NCBI RefSeq assembly: GCF_001908185.1
Contig: NZ_LGHM01000015.1
Coordinates: 1 to 59,918 of the forward strand
Source of the DNA: Bradyrhizobium sp. AS23.2
GTDB taxonomy: Bacteria; Pseudomonadota; Alphaproteobacteria; Rhizobiales; Xanthobacteraceae
Length of the DNA stretch: 59,918 bases
Direction of reading: 5' to 3'
In this document: positions 1 to 8,895 of the stretch, in pieces
Layout of the letters: every line of letters starts with the position of its first letter
How positions within the stretch are numbered: the stretch's first letter is position 1
Notes under the pieces: generated by a model
Seen by the model: the letters and a program-made list of their open reading frames with translations, nothing else
What the model was told of the DNA's origin: nothing
The model's database searches: none
Made by a program: the position numbers and the translations under genes

Positions 1-212
1 CCCCAGCCGGGGCCGCCCCAGCCCGGACCGGGCGCCGGTCCCCACTGCGCCGGCGTTACAGGGGCCGATGGCTTGTCGGCCTGCCCGAGGGCGTGATCGA
101 TCGGCATCGCATTCGCGACGTCGATGAGGCGGGCGCCGGCGGCGCCGATCGCTGCGGCGGCAATGGCGTTGCTTGCAAGGCCGAGGAAGGCACGGCGGTT
201 AGGAGCATGCAT
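1..212 (-). CDS. Small Tat-signal protein, 3' end outside window
   Basis: The frame opens at an ATG at 212 on the minus strand, preceded by a clear AAGGAG ribosome site, and runs off the window edge after about 70 codons. The N-terminus carries NRRAFLG followed by an Ala-rich hydrophobic stretch, which looks like a twin-arginine export signal (residues 5-30). The visible mature part is rich in Pro, Gly and Trp (PGPGWGGPGW). It lies 16 bp downstream of the HdeD-like gene, so the two are probably co-transcribed. I do not recognise a family and assign no function. Confidence 0.6.
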   Translation of the reverse strand, partial: MHAPNRRAFLGLASNAIAAAAIGAAGARLIDVANAMPIDHALGQADKPSAPVTPAQWGPAPGPGWGGPGW

Positions 213-228
213 TGTATTTCTCCTTATG

Positions 229-591
229 TCATGCGGTCGTCCGTAGCGATTGCAGCGCGTAGAGCCCTGCGCCGAGGAGGTAAGTTAGGATCAGCGCGCC
301 CGAGGTCGGCTGGGTGAGCAGGATCAGGCCGAAGGCGAGGTAGAGCACGCCGAGCACGATCCGCCACAGGAAACCACTCCATCCCTTGGTCCAGAACGCG
401 TGCGCGACCTCGAACCCGCCGGCGGCGATCGCAGTGAGCCCGATGAACTTGACACTGATGATGGTGGCGAAGGCGAGGTCGCCAAGTGCGAAGAGGCCGG
501 CAGCGATCAGGACGACACCGAGCAGCGCGCAGGCCCACAGCGGCGGAGGACCGAAGGTGCCGATGGTTCCGCGACTGTCATACACGGCCAT
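229..591 (-). CDS. hdeD: HdeD-like (DUF308) membrane protein, short
   Basis: The protein has about 120 residues and four hydrophobic segments in the HdeD/DUF308 pattern, including the conserved turn around FWTKGWSGFLWRIVLGVLY. HdeD proteins are inner-membrane proteins linked to acid resistance in enterobacteria. Members are usually near 190 residues with six segments, so the C-terminal third is absent here; the frame stops soon after LLGAGL. The start at 591 was chosen because AGGAGG lies five bases upstream, while an in-frame start at 651 has no such site. The gene sits downstream of the exporter operon and just upstream of the Tat-signal gene. Function in this organism is inferred only from family. 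Confidence 0.7.
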   Translation of the reverse strand: MAVYDSRGTIGTFGPPPLWACALLGVVLIAAGLFALGDLAFATIISVKFIGLTAIAAGGFEVAHAFWTKGWSGFLWRIVLGVLYLAFGLILLTQPTSGALILTYLLGAGLYALQSLRTTA

Positions 592-753
592 GCAAGCCTC
601 CTGCGCGGTCATGGCTCGATCGACCGCACATCGGATCATAGCCTCGAACACCCGACGCCGACATCAGACAAAACCCTGAGCAACGAAGCGGGAAGTTTCC
701 CATCCTCCCCCGTGCGCAGGGCTCGGACGCGAGCTATCGGACCCTGCGGAACC

Positions 754-1866
754 TTATTGCAGGAACCGCCGGAAGCTACGGAGAGACAGGAAGAACAATA
801 AGCCACCGATCACCAGCAACGCGGCAAGCTGCGGCCACACGACCGCTAGCCCGGCGCCGCGAAACAGGATGGCCTGGGCCAGGATCACGAAATGGGTGTT
901 CGGCGCAGCGAGCATGATGTTCTGGATGATTTCGGGCATGCTCTCCCTCGGGGTTGTGGCGCCCGACAACATTTGAAGAGGCATCAGCACCAGCATCATG
1001 AGCAGGCCGAACTGCGGCATCGTGCCGGCGGACGTCGCGAGAAAGATGCCCATGCTGGTGGTGGCAAACAGATAGAGCGCGGTGCCAAACAGGAACAGCG
1101 GGACCGAACCGCCGATCCGGACCGCGAGCAATCCCTGCACGACGAAGATCAGCGATATGCTTGCTGCGACAAGGACGACGAGTCCCATCGACCAGATCTT
1201 GCTTGCCATCACCTCGAAGGGCGTCACCGGCATGACCAGAAGGTGCTCGATCGTACCGTGCTCGCGTTCCCGGATCAGTGCCGCGCCGGTCAGGATGATC
1301 GACAGCATCGTGACCGAGGAGATGATGTTGTTGATGGCTCCGAACCAGCTCTTGTTGAGCTCGGGATTGAAACGGGCGCGCAGCGCCAGATCGATCGGCA
1401 GCGGGGCGGCCGAGCGATAGCGGGACAGGAACTCGCTGACCTCGTCGCCGACGATCGACTGGATATAGCCGCTGCCTGTGAATGCCTGCGACATCCGGGT
1501 CGCATCCACATTGAGCTGGATGGCGGGCGATCGCCGCGCCAGCAGATCGCGCTGGAAGTTCGGTGGGATGTTGAGCGCGAAAGTATCGAGGCCGGCATCC
1601 ATGCGGCTCATCATCTCCGATTGCGAGATCAGCCGGGGAACTGTGAAATAGGGCGGGCTGAATGCCGTGATGATGCGCGCGGCGGCGGGCGACCTGTCCT
1701 CGTCGACAATGGCGATCGCCGCCTGGTTCAGCGTCTCCGGCTGCGCCTTGGACGCCGTATAGATCGAGACCGTGAAGGCATAGACGATCAGCGCGAGCAT
1801 CATGGGATCGCGGAACAGGCCGCGGAGCTCCTTGATGCCGAGCTGGACGATATTGCCCGTACGCAT
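754..1866 (-). CDS. ABC-2 type exporter permease (YhhJ-like)
   Basis: This 370-residue integral membrane protein has one N-terminal segment (about residues 20-40), a large extracytoplasmic loop, then five C-terminal segments (about 175-362), the usual ABC-2 membrane topology of YhhJ/YbhR-type exporters. The motif EREHGTIEHLLVMPVTPFE, which precedes the second half, is typical of the family. Its ATG directly follows the TAG stop of the RbbA-like gene (CTAGATG), so translation is probably coupled. With the RbbA-like subunit and the HlyD protein it forms a complete exporter. The substrate is unknown; in enterobacteria the equivalent cluster is yhiI-rbbA-yhhJ. Confidence 0.9.
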   Translation of the reverse strand: MRTGNIVQLGIKELRGLFRDPMMLALIVYAFTVSIYTASKAQPETLNQAAIAIVDEDRSPAAARIITAFSPPYFTVPRLISQSEMMSRMDAGLDTFALNIPPNFQRDLLARRSPAIQLNVDATRMSQAFTGSGYIQSIVGDEVSEFLSRYRSAAPLPIDLALRARFNPELNKSWFGAINNIISSVTMLSIILTGAALIREREHGTIEHLLVMPVTPFEVMASKIWSMGLVVLVAASISLIFVVQGLLAVRIGGSVPLFLFGTALYLFATTSMGIFLATSAGTMPQFGLLMMLVLMPLQMLSGATTPRESMPEIIQNIMLAAPNTHFVILAQAILFRGAGLAVVWPQLAALLVIGGLLFFLSLRSFRRFLQ

Positions 1867-4650
1867 CTAGTTCGCCTGCTTCTTGAGGAGCGCGACACCG
1901 AGCGCGAGCAGGATCGGGATGGTGACGATCAGGGCCAGGAAGGGTCCGGACAGATCGCCGAAGTCGAGCCCCTTGGAAAAGGTGCCGCGCGTGATGGTGA
2001 CGAAATGGGCCGTCGGATAAATCCGTCCGATAACGGCGCCGGCGCCCTGGAGCGAGGAAACCGGATCGACCAGCCCCGAATATTGCGTGGCCGGGATCAT
2101 GGTGAGCAGTGCGGTCGCGAAGATCGCGGCAATCTGGCTCGTCATGAATGACGAGATCACGAGGCCCATGGCGGTGGTGATGATGACATACAGGAGCGCG
2201 GCGGACGTGAATGCGACGAAGCTGCCGGTGAAGGGAACCCGGAATGCGAACACGGCAAAAGCGGTCAGCAGGAAGAAGTTCAGCATGGCGAGCGCGACAT
2301 AGGGGAGCTGCTTGCCGATCAGGAACTCGAGCCGCGTGACCGGCGTGACGTAGAAATTGATGATCGAGCCAAGCTCCTTCTCGCGCACGACGCTCAGCGT
2401 CGCCAGGATCGCCGGGATGATCAGCAGCAGGATAGGGATCACGGTCGGCGCCATCGCAACGATGCTTCTGATGTCGGGGTTGTAGAGGAAGCGAACCTCG
2501 ATCTGGTGGTCGCCGGTGGTGGCGGCATTGCCGTAGAGCTGCCGGGCGCGCTGCGCGAGCCATGTCGCGTGCATCGCCTGCACGTAGCCGCGCACCGTCT
2601 CCGCGCGCGACGGCATCGCGCCGTCGACCCATGCGCCGATCTGGACGTTGCTGCCGCGTGCCACGTCGCGCCCGAATCCGGGCGGGATTTCGATGGCAAG
2701 GCTGAGCTCGCCGCTGCGCATGCGACGATCGAGATCGTCATAGTCGGTGATCAGTGCGAGCTCGGTGAAGTAGCGCGAGCCCGCGATCTGAAGGGCATAG
2801 TCGCGGCTGATCGTGGTGTCGTCATGATCCATGACCGCGAAGGAGAGGTTTTCGACGTCCATGTTGATGCCATAGCCCATCACGAACATCAGGATGAGAC
2901 TGCCGAGGATCGCAAGGGTGGCGCGGATCGGATCGCGCTTGAGCTCGAGCGCCTCCCGTTGCGTATAGGCGAACATGCGGCGCGGATCGAAGAAGCTCAA
3001 TGTGCTGTGCATCGCGCCGTGCGGCTTCGCGGCGGCAGCGGTGGTCGCGATATGCGGTGTTGGGGATGCCTTCGTCGTGTCGCTCGCGGCGATTGCGTCC
3101 TTGAGGTACGCAACGAAAGCCTCTTCGAGGCTGCCGCCGCCGCGCCGTGCCGCGATTTGTTCCGGTGTATCGCTGATCATGACCTTGCCGGCATGCATCA
3201 GCGAGATGCGGTCGCAGCGCTCCGCCTCGTTCATGAAGTGGGTGGAGACGAAGATCGTGACGTTGTCCTGTCGCGACAGGTCGGACAGGATTTGCCAGAA
3301 GCCGTCGCGCGCCACCGGATCAACGCCGGACGTCGGCTCGTCCAGGATCAGAATATCGGGTGCATGGATCATGGCGACGGCAAGCGACAGGCGCTGGCGG
3401 ACGCCGAGCGGCAGCGCGTCCGGCAACGCGTCGATGACATTGGAAAGGTCGAAGCGATCGACCATGTCGAGGACTCGACCGTCGATCGTATCGGGGGCGA
3501 GCCGGAACAGGCGTGCGTGCAGCTCCAGGTTCTGGCGGACGGTCAGCTCGGAATAGAGCGAGAAGGCCTGCGACATGTAGCCGACGCGGCGCCGGACATC
3601 CATGTCACGGGGATCGACCTCGCGTCCGAACAGTTGGGCTTCGCCTTCGCTGGCCGGCAAAAGCCCGGTCAGCACCTTCATGGTCGTGGTCTTGCCGCAG
3701 CCGTTCGAGCCGAGAAAGCCGAAAATCTCGCCGCGGGCGATGCGGAAGGTCACATGATCGACAGCCGTGAAGTCGCCGAATTTGACGGTGAGATCCTTGG
3801 CCTCGATCGCGACGTCGCCGCCCTGGTCGGCCCGGCGGGGCGGGATCACCACCTCCTTGTGGTCCCGTCGTTGCTCCTCAGGCAACAGGGCGATGAAGGC
3901 GGCATCGAGATTGTCGGTACCTGTCTGCCGCAGCAGTTCGGCCGGCGTGCCGGTGGCGAGCACCCGTCCCTCATCCATCGCAACCAGCCAGTCGAAGCGC
4001 GCGGCTTCTTCCATATAGGCGGTGGCGACGATGACGCTCATGCCGGGACGATCCTTGCTGATCGTCTCGATCAGCTCCCAGAACTGCCGGCGCGAGAGCG
4101 GATCGACGCCGGTGGTCGGCTCATCGAGGATCAGCAGATCAGGATCGTGGATCAACGCGCAGCAGAGGCCGAGCTTCTGCTTCATGCCGCCCGACAGCTT
4201 GCCCGCGGGCCGGTCTGCGAACGGCGCAAGACCGGTGTCCCTCAGGAGCTGTTGAATTCTCTCCTCGCGCTCGCGGCGATCATGGCCGAACAGGCGGCCG
4301 AAGAAATCGACATTCTCGAATACGGAGAGCGTCGGGTAGAGATTCTTGCCGAGGCCCTGCGGCATGTAGGCGATCTGCGGACAGGTCCGCCGCCGGTGGG
4401 CGGCATCCGTCATGTCACCGCCCAGCACGTGAACGTGGCCGTCCTGGATTGTGCGAGCTCCGGCGACCAGCGAGAGCAGGCTGGATTTGCCGACGCCGTC
4501 AGGTCCGATCAATCCCACCATGAGGCTTGCGGGAATGTCGAGTGTGATGTCATCGAGCGCGCGCGTTGTGCCGTAGGACAGCCCGACCGCCTCGAGGCGT
4601 ATCACCGGTGCCGAAGCGGAGGAGGGGAAGGCGTGCGGCGCGTCGGTCAT
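1867..4650 (-). CDS. rbbA: RbbA-like fused ABC exporter: two ATPase domains plus permease
   Basis: The 927-residue protein has two nucleotide-binding domains and a C-terminal ABC-2 membrane domain in one chain, the architecture of E. coli RbbA. The first domain has Walker [10 protein letters not shown] (about residue 50), signature LSGGMKQKL and Walker [13 protein letters not shown]. The second has GSNGCGKTT and [11 protein letters not shown], but its signature is degenerate ([10 protein letters not shown] instead of LSGGQ), which I recall for RbbA too. The membrane part occupies roughly residues 570-927. The start at 4650 was preferred to an in-frame one 33 bp upstream because it gives a 4-bp ATGA overlap with the HlyD stop. 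RbbA was described as ribosome-associated, but operon context here favours export. Confidence 0.92.
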   Translation of the reverse strand: MTDAPHAFPSSASAPVIRLEAVGLSYGTTRALDDITLDIPASLMVGLIGPDGVGKSSLLSLVAGARTIQDGHVHVLGGDMTDAAHRRRTCPQIAYMPQGLGKNLYPTLSVFENVDFFGRLFGHDRREREERIQQLLRDTGLAPFADRPAGKLSGGMKQKLGLCCALIHDPDLLILDEPTTGVDPLSRRQFWELIETISKDRPGMSVIVATAYMEEAARFDWLVAMDEGRVLATGTPAELLRQTGTDNLDAAFIALLPEEQRRDHKEVVIPPRRADQGGDVAIEAKDLTVKFGDFTAVDHVTFRIARGEIFGFLGSNGCGKTTTMKVLTGLLPASEGEAQLFGREVDPRDMDVRRRVGYMSQAFSLYSELTVRQNLELHARLFRLAPDTIDGRVLDMVDRFDLSNVIDALPDALPLGVRQRLSLAVAMIHAPDILILDEPTSGVDPVARDGFWQILSDLSRQDNVTIFVSTHFMNEAERCDRISLMHAGKVMISDTPEQIAARRGGGSLEEAFVAYLKDAIAASDTTKASPTPHIATTAAAAKPHGAMHSTLSFFDPRRMFAYTQREALELKRDPIRATLAILGSLILMFVMGYGINMDVENLSFAVMDHDDTTISRDYALQIAGSRYFTELALITDYDDLDRRMRSGELSLAIEIPPGFGRDVARGSNVQIGAWVDGAMPSRAETVRGYVQAMHATWLAQRARQLYGNAATTGDHQIEVRFLYNPDIRSIVAMAPTVIPILLLIIPAILATLSVVREKELGSIINFYVTPVTRLEFLIGKQLPYVALAMLNFFLLTAFAVFAFRVPFTGSFVAFTSAALLYVIITTAMGLVISSFMTSQIAAIFATALLTMIPATQYSGLVDPVSSLQGAGAVIGRIYPTAHFVTITRGTFSKGLDFGDLSGPFLALIVTIPILLALGVALLKKQAN

Positions 4651-5735
4651 TTGACCAGATGTTCCGTGAGCTGCGCCGGCCACTCGGCGTTGGGATCGAG
4701 GCGAACGAAGGCGCGACCGGGCAGCCCGGTCTTGACCTGCTCGATGTGTCTGCGCAGCAGCTCCGGCGAAATATGCGCCCTGACGCGGAACATCAGCTTC
4801 TGGCGCTCCTCCTCGGTCTCGACCGTCTTGGGTGTGAATTGAGCAACGCTAGCGACGAACGTCGCCTTGGCCGGGATGACCCATTGCGGCGCGGCGTCGA
4901 GCACGAGGCGGACCTCCGAGCCGATGGCCACGCGGCCAGCCTGCGCCGTCGGCAGGAAGAAGGTCATGTAGACGTCGCCGAGGTCGACAAGGTTGAGCAC
5001 GCGCCCGCCTGCGCTGAGGACCTCGCCCGGCTGGGCCACGCGGAATTGAACGCGGCCATCGCGCGGTGCGCGCAGCGTCGAGTCGTTGAGGTCGGCCTTG
5101 ATGCTTTCGATCGCGGCCTTCGCCGCCTCGACGGCAGCCTCCGCGTCGACCACCTGTGCCTCAGCCGCGCTTATTGCTGCTTCCGAGCCGGCGAGCTGGG
5201 CTTCGGACGCTGCCACGGCTGCGCGCGCGCCATTGGCGGCCGCCCGGTCGTCGTCGAGCACCTGCTGGGATACCGCGTTGGTCAGGATCAGTTGCTCGGA
5301 ACGCTGGAGCTTGCGATCGGCCGCATCGAACTGCGCGCTGCGCTGGGCGATCACGGCGGTTGCCGTCTTCTTCTCGGCCTCGCGCTGGGTCACGAGACTC
5401 TTGGCGGTCTCGATACCGATCGTGGCGCGTCGCAATTGTGCCTGGGCCTGGCGGTATTGCGCCTCGAGCTGCACGGTATCCATCTGCGCCAGCGCCTGTC
5501 CCGCGGTGACCAGATCGCCTTCTCGCACCAGGATGTCCCGGATGCGCCCCGGCGTCTTCGTGGCGATGTCGATCTCGACGGCCTCGATGCGGCCGTTACC
5601 ACTGGAGAATCCGCTCGGAAGGCTGTCACCCCCAAGCCTCTGCCAGAGGAAGTAACTGCCTGTGCCGAGAGCGGCGACGAGGGCGGCGATCAGCCAGGGT
5701 CTTCGATTGCGAGTCATGGTCGAGGTCGTTTTCAT
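4647..5735 (-). CDS. HlyD-family membrane fusion protein (YhiI-like)
   Basis: The 362-residue periplasmic adaptor is anchored by one N-terminal transmembrane segment (about residues 13-31). It then shows a lipoyl/barrel-sandwich start ([19 protein letters not shown]), a long Ala/Gln/Glu-rich coiled-coil hairpin (about 90-215), the second lipoyl half ([20 protein letters not shown]) and a beta-barrel domain. Such proteins bridge an inner-membrane ABC exporter to an outer-membrane channel. It is the first gene of the operon, overlapping the RbbA-like gene by 4 bp. No outer-membrane TolC homologue is in the window. A second in-frame ATG at 5717 is possible; neither start has a strong ribosome site. 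Confidence 0.92.
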   Translation of the reverse strand: MKTTSTMTRNRRPWLIAALVAALGTGSYFLWQRLGGDSLPSGFSSGNGRIEAVEIDIATKTPGRIRDILVREGDLVTAGQALAQMDTVQLEAQYRQAQAQLRRATIGIETAKSLVTQREAEKKTATAVIAQRSAQFDAADRKLQRSEQLILTNAVSQQVLDDDRAAANGARAAVAASEAQLAGSEAAISAAEAQVVDAEAAVEAAKAAIESIKADLNDSTLRAPRDGRVQFRVAQPGEVLSAGGRVLNLVDLGDVYMTFFLPTAQAGRVAIGSEVRLVLDAAPQWVIPAKATFVASVAQFTPKTVETEEERQKLMFRVRAHISPELLRRHIEQVKTGLPGRAFVRLDPNAEWPAQLTEHLVK

Positions 5736-5758
5736 TGGGCAGTAAGGTCGGATGCGGA

Positions 5759-6244
5759 TTATCGCTGGCCTCGCGGTCCCAATGTCAATTGGGTCACGCC
5801 GGCCGCGAGGTTCAGTCCGATCGAGCGCTCGACCGAGATCGGCTGCAGCATGATCGTCCGCCGCGACCCGCCGATCAGCACGTTGGCGCCAAGCCCGGGG
5901 CCAATGGCGACATTGCCGCTCGCGCCGACATAGCTGCCGCGCAGCGTGGCGGGACCTATCCGCGAATTCCTGGCGAAGACGGCCCAGGACAATGTGCCGG
6001 CACTGGTCACGCCGAGATCAAGCCCGACGCGCCTGATCCGCCCCTCGTAGACGTACTGCCGGGGCGGGCGTAACGCAGTGAACACGCAGCGCAAGGCCTG
6101 CGCCGACCCAAGCACCAATCCGACACGCGGCTCCGAGAAGCACAGCAGCCTGCCGACCCTGAATCTCTCGGCGTGCGCGGGAGAGGTGACGACACAAAGA
6201 ACAGCTATGGCGCCGGTGGCTGCAAGATATCGCAATGGTCGCAT
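5759..6244 (-). CDS. DUF992 secreted protein
   Basis: The product is 161 residues with a signal peptide (hydrophobic core about 8-20, cleavage near AHA at 25). The mature part matches the DUF992 pattern: VGRLLCF at the start, a central GLDLGVTSAGTLSWAVFA and the conserved C-terminal GSYVGAS...GANVLIGGS...GLNLAAGV. These periplasmic proteins are common in rhizobia; their function is not known. GGAGG lies six bases before the ATG. The start directly follows the stop of the upstream membrane-protein gene (TGAATG), so the two are probably translated together. The family call is confident, the role is not. Confidence 0.85.
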   Translation of the reverse strand: MRPLRYLAATGAIAVLCVVTSPAHAERFRVGRLLCFSEPRVGLVLGSAQALRCVFTALRPPRQYVYEGRIRRVGLDLGVTSAGTLSWAVFARNSRIGPATLRGSYVGASGNVAIGPGLGANVLIGGSRRTIMLQPISVERSIGLNLAAGVTQLTLGPRGQR

Positions 6245-6838
6245 TCAAGCCTCCGTCTGTTGCCTGGTTCCCGTCGCCCTGGCCGCGGGCCGGTCCTGGC
6301 GCAGCCAGAACGAGATGGCAAGGCCGATCAGCAGCACGGCGCCGAGCAGGAAGAAGAAGATCGACTGCTTCAGCCAGGAGATGGCGGGGACGGCTGCGCC
6401 CATCGCAAGTCCGAGAAAGGCAATTTGCAACGACAGGAGACTCACGCCAGCAAGGAACGTGCCGAGCGCAAGCAGCGTCAGCAGGACGAGGCCGGTCGCC
6501 GGCGTCGGAAGCAACTGCTGAACACCGGAGACCAGGATGATGTTCATCGTGATCAGGACCGCGATCCAGTGCAGCGCCTGGGTCCAGATCAGACGGATCT
6601 GGCTCTCCCGGCCCTCCGTCTCCCGCCATTTCGTGACGACGCAGACCACACCGATGGCAAGCGCCAGAAATTCCCAATAGCCAACCAGCGGCTGGTGCGA
6701 GACGTTGGTATAGGCGACGCCTCCGATGGCGAGCAGCAGTGCGACAGCATAGGGAAGCTGTTGCCACAAAATGTGAGCCATCCCCGAACGTGCCTGGGAA
6801 GGCTCAGGGGTATCATGGTGAGCATTGATTTCGCTCAT
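6245..6838 (-). CDS. Five-segment membrane protein of unknown function
   Basis: A 197-residue protein with an N-terminal polar leader (about 25 residues) and five to six hydrophobic segments, ending in a basic, Gln/Thr-rich tail. I do not recognise a named family. It lies between the AI-2E permease gene and the DUF992 gene on the same strand with almost no spacing. An alternative GTG start at 6847 would overlap the stop of the upstream gene by 4 bp (GTGA); I prefer the ATG at 6838, but the choice is uncertain. Confidence 0.7.
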   Translation of the reverse strand: MSEINAHHDTPEPSQARSGMAHILWQQLPYAVALLLAIGGVAYTNVSHQPLVGYWEFLALAIGVVCVVTKWRETEGRESQIRLIWTQALHWIAVLITMNIILVSGVQQLLPTPATGLVLLTLLALGTFLAGVSLLSLQIAFLGLAMGAAVPAISWLKQSIFFFLLGAVLLIGLAISFWLRQDRPAARATGTRQQTEA

Positions 6839-6843
6839 GGCAG

Positions 6844-7977
6844 TCACTCACGATTGTCCATTGCCGCCCCGAGACGGTCGCCGAGATAGTCCTCGACATA
6901 GAACCTGATGATCGCGACGCGGCCGATGGCGACGAGCGGCATCGCGAGCGCGATACCCATGACGCCGAATAAGGCGCCGAGCAGAACGATCGCCACCAGC
7001 GTCCAGGCCGGCGGCGTCTCGACTGCTTGACGCTGGATCAGCGGGCCGATCACGTAGCCTTCGATCGACTGGATGATCGTGTAGACGACGACGGCCCAGA
7101 TCAGCGGCGAGGCGCCGAGCGGCATCGCCACGAGCGCGATCGGGATCGCGGCGACGATCGGCCCGAGATAGGGGATGAAGTTCGACAAGCCCGCTTGCAG
7201 CCCGAGCACGAACGGTCCCGGCAGGCCAATGAGATAGAGCGCGAGCCAGACGCATAGCGTCATCAGAATGATGCGGATCAACTGGCCGACGAACCACAAC
7301 CGCATGACGTTGCCCATCTCGTCCATCACTGCGCGCATGCGGGCGCGGTAGGATCGCCTGACCAGCACGACCAGGCTTTCGCGGTAGCTGGTCGGATCGA
7401 AGGCAAAGAGTATGCCGAGGAACAGGATCACGAGCACGCCGGTCAGAAGGCTCGAAGCGCCACCCAGCAGGAATTGGGCATGGCTGAAAAACCGGCCCTG
7501 ATCGGCGAACAGCCATTGCGCAATGTCGCGCCCCCATTCCGGGCCGAGCAGGTCCACGCCATAGGACAACAGATGCTGCTGCACGATATCGAGTTGGGCA
7601 TCCATGACCTTCAGCAGCAGGCGCGTCTGCTCCGGCAGCTTCCCCGCGCCCCAGACCAGGCCGAAGCTTGACAGAGCTGAGAGCAGCAGAAGCACGAACG
7701 TCAAACGCCATACGCGACCGAGAGGAACGACCGGCGCCAGCGCCCGCGCCGCGGCATCCAGCAGGGCCGCAAACAGCACGCCCGCGAAGACGATCAATAG
7801 GCTGGGCACCGTCGTCCACACCAGGAACAGCGTAACGCCGGCGACAAGTAAAATAAGACCAGTCGCGAGCAGGCTCCGCTGGCCGGTATCCCCGTTATGA
7901 TCTATCGGGCTCTCGTTCAGAACGACCTCGCGCACGCGCTCTGGTCCCATCCTGGATTCGCTCATAGATCGGTCCAT
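6844..7977 (-). CDS. AI-2E family transporter (PerM/UPF0118)
   Basis: The 377-residue protein has paired N-terminal segments (GLILLVAGVTLFLVW and SLLIVFAGVLFAALL), a middle soluble region, and a C-terminal bundle with the family motif GLQAGLSNFIPYLGPIVAAIP, followed by VIGPLIQRQAVETPPAWTL. AI-2E permeases are inner-membrane proteins; some export autoinducer-2 and others act as sodium/proton antiporters, so the substrate is not determined. The frame is open further upstream to 8097, but that stretch overlaps the next gene and is low-complexity, so I start at the ATG at 7977 (7965 is also possible). It is the first gene of a tight run with the two genes downstream. Confidence 0.9.
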   Translation of the reverse strand: MDRSMSESRMGPERVREVVLNESPIDHNGDTGQRSLLATGLILLVAGVTLFLVWTTVPSLLIVFAGVLFAALLDAAARALAPVVPLGRVWRLTFVLLLLSALSSFGLVWGAGKLPEQTRLLLKVMDAQLDIVQQHLLSYGVDLLGPEWGRDIAQWLFADQGRFFSHAQFLLGGASSLLTGVLVILFLGILFAFDPTSYRESLVVLVRRSYRARMRAVMDEMGNVMRLWFVGQLIRIILMTLCVWLALYLIGLPGPFVLGLQAGLSNFIPYLGPIVAAIPIALVAMPLGASPLIWAVVVYTIIQSIEGYVIGPLIQRQAVETPPAWTLVAIVLLGALFGVMGIALAMPLVAIGRVAIIRFYVEDYLGDRLGAAMDNRE

Positions 7978-7996
7978 TGCCGGGAGTCGCCAGACC

Positions 7997-8236
7997 TTAG
8001 GTGCGAACGCGGCGGCTGCCATAGTGAGGATGCTTGCCGCCGCGGTGCCGCCAGTAGCGGTGCTTGGCCGGATTCGTATTGGTATTCGGCGTTGCATCGT
8101 TTGGCGCGGCTGCGCCCTGTTGCTTCGGCGTCGTCACGCCGCCGTCCTTCGGCTGGGCCTGACAGAGGGTGGATGGTGCAATGACGGCTACCAGTGCACC
8201 CAGGATCAAGGCGCGACACGCGGTCTGGATATTCAC
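7997..8236 (-). CDS. Small secreted protein, unknown function
   Basis: The product is 79 residues: a signal peptide (LILGALVAVIAPSTLCQAQ) followed by a short Pro/Asn/Thr-rich mature part and a basic His/Arg/Lys-rich tail (HRYWRHRGGKH). The GTG at 8236 is chosen as start because GGAGG sits five bases upstream; an ATG at 8248 overlaps that ribosome site. Similar short basic secreted proteins are common in Bradyrhizobium and have no known role. It ends 19 bp before the AI-2E permease start. Confidence 0.6.
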   Translation of the reverse strand: MNIQTACRALILGALVAVIAPSTLCQAQPKDGGVTTPKQQGAAAPNDATPNTNTNPAKHRYWRHRGGKHPHYGSRRVRT

Positions 8237-8265
8237 ACTCGCCTCCATGCGGTCAGCGATATTGG

Positions 8266-8378
8266 TCAGATCGAGATGGCTCCGATGGCCAGCCCGTAAA
8301 TTCCTGCGCCGGCGGCGATTGCGATCGGGCCGAACACGACGGATTCAACCGGCTTGAAGGTTCTCGCCCTACGCCCAT
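8266..8378 (-). pseudogene. Possible degenerate small membrane-protein gene
   Basis: One minus-strand frame ending in TGA at 8266 reads RRARTFKPVESVVFGPIAIA and continues as a Gly/Ala-rich transmembrane stretch ending GLAIGAISI. This looks like a small membrane protein rather than chance. The only nearby ATG (8378) is one base out of phase with that frame, and no in-frame start codon exists upstream. A single-base indel would join them. The call rests on composition only. Confidence 0.25.
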
Positions 8379-8397
8379 GCTGACCTCGTTCGCCGGC

Positions 8398-8417
8398 GAA
8401 GACCTTAGAAGACCTTA
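8398..8417. repeat. Perfect 10-bp tandem repeat
   Basis: GAAGACCTTA occurs twice head to tail with no mismatch. It lies in non-coding DNA; no function is evident, though it could be a direct-repeat regulator site. Confidence 0.5.
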
Positions 8418-8895
8418 ATGGTCCGCTTCGCGGGCGCACATCCGGGATTCTATGTAGGGAGGAGGGCAGAAATCAAGCGGACGAGGGACGCCGGTCTGGT
8501 TGGACTCTCGGAAATGGAGGAGGCGGGGCCAGGACATCGGTCAGGGACGCATTCCTAAACGCAAGCAGACGCAAACAAATTGCCGCCGGTCATTTCCCCA
8601 AGTGAGCGTCTCGAAGTGTACGTCCTGAAGTGTGCGCCCGGTGTTTTGAATCTCGTTTGCATCGGATTTGAGCGTTGCGTGGCACAAACTGCATATCGAA
8701 CATCGCGACCATACACCTCGCAGATTAGAGATTTTGGTTGCCTGGAAATGCTATCTATTGGTGTGGCGTGTTGTGCGGTGGTATGATTGTCAAGCCTAGG
8801 GGGAGGATCTTCCGATCCGGTGGCTGATGTTGGCGGGGCGGGGAAGGAGACACTCGATCTGGTCGAGAGTCGCCGGAATAGAGTGAGTACCTGCC

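Larger units (their letters stand above)
8237..8895. other. Intergenic region between divergent genes
   Basis: About 660 bp without a convincing intact gene. It contains a possible broken small gene (8266-8378, minus), a perfect 10-bp tandem repeat at 8398-8417, and from about 8560 to 8800 a stretch visibly richer in A and T than its surroundings. Short open frames exist on both strands but have no ribosome sites or recognisable features. Promoters for the kinase locus (plus) and the 8236 gene (minus) must lie here. Confidence 0.5.

Noticed and set aside
2506..4842. Long open frame on the plus strand opposite the RbbA-like gene (778 codons)
   Set aside because: It is an antisense shadow of a high-GC gene: His/Arg/Asp-rich, no domain, no ribosome site.
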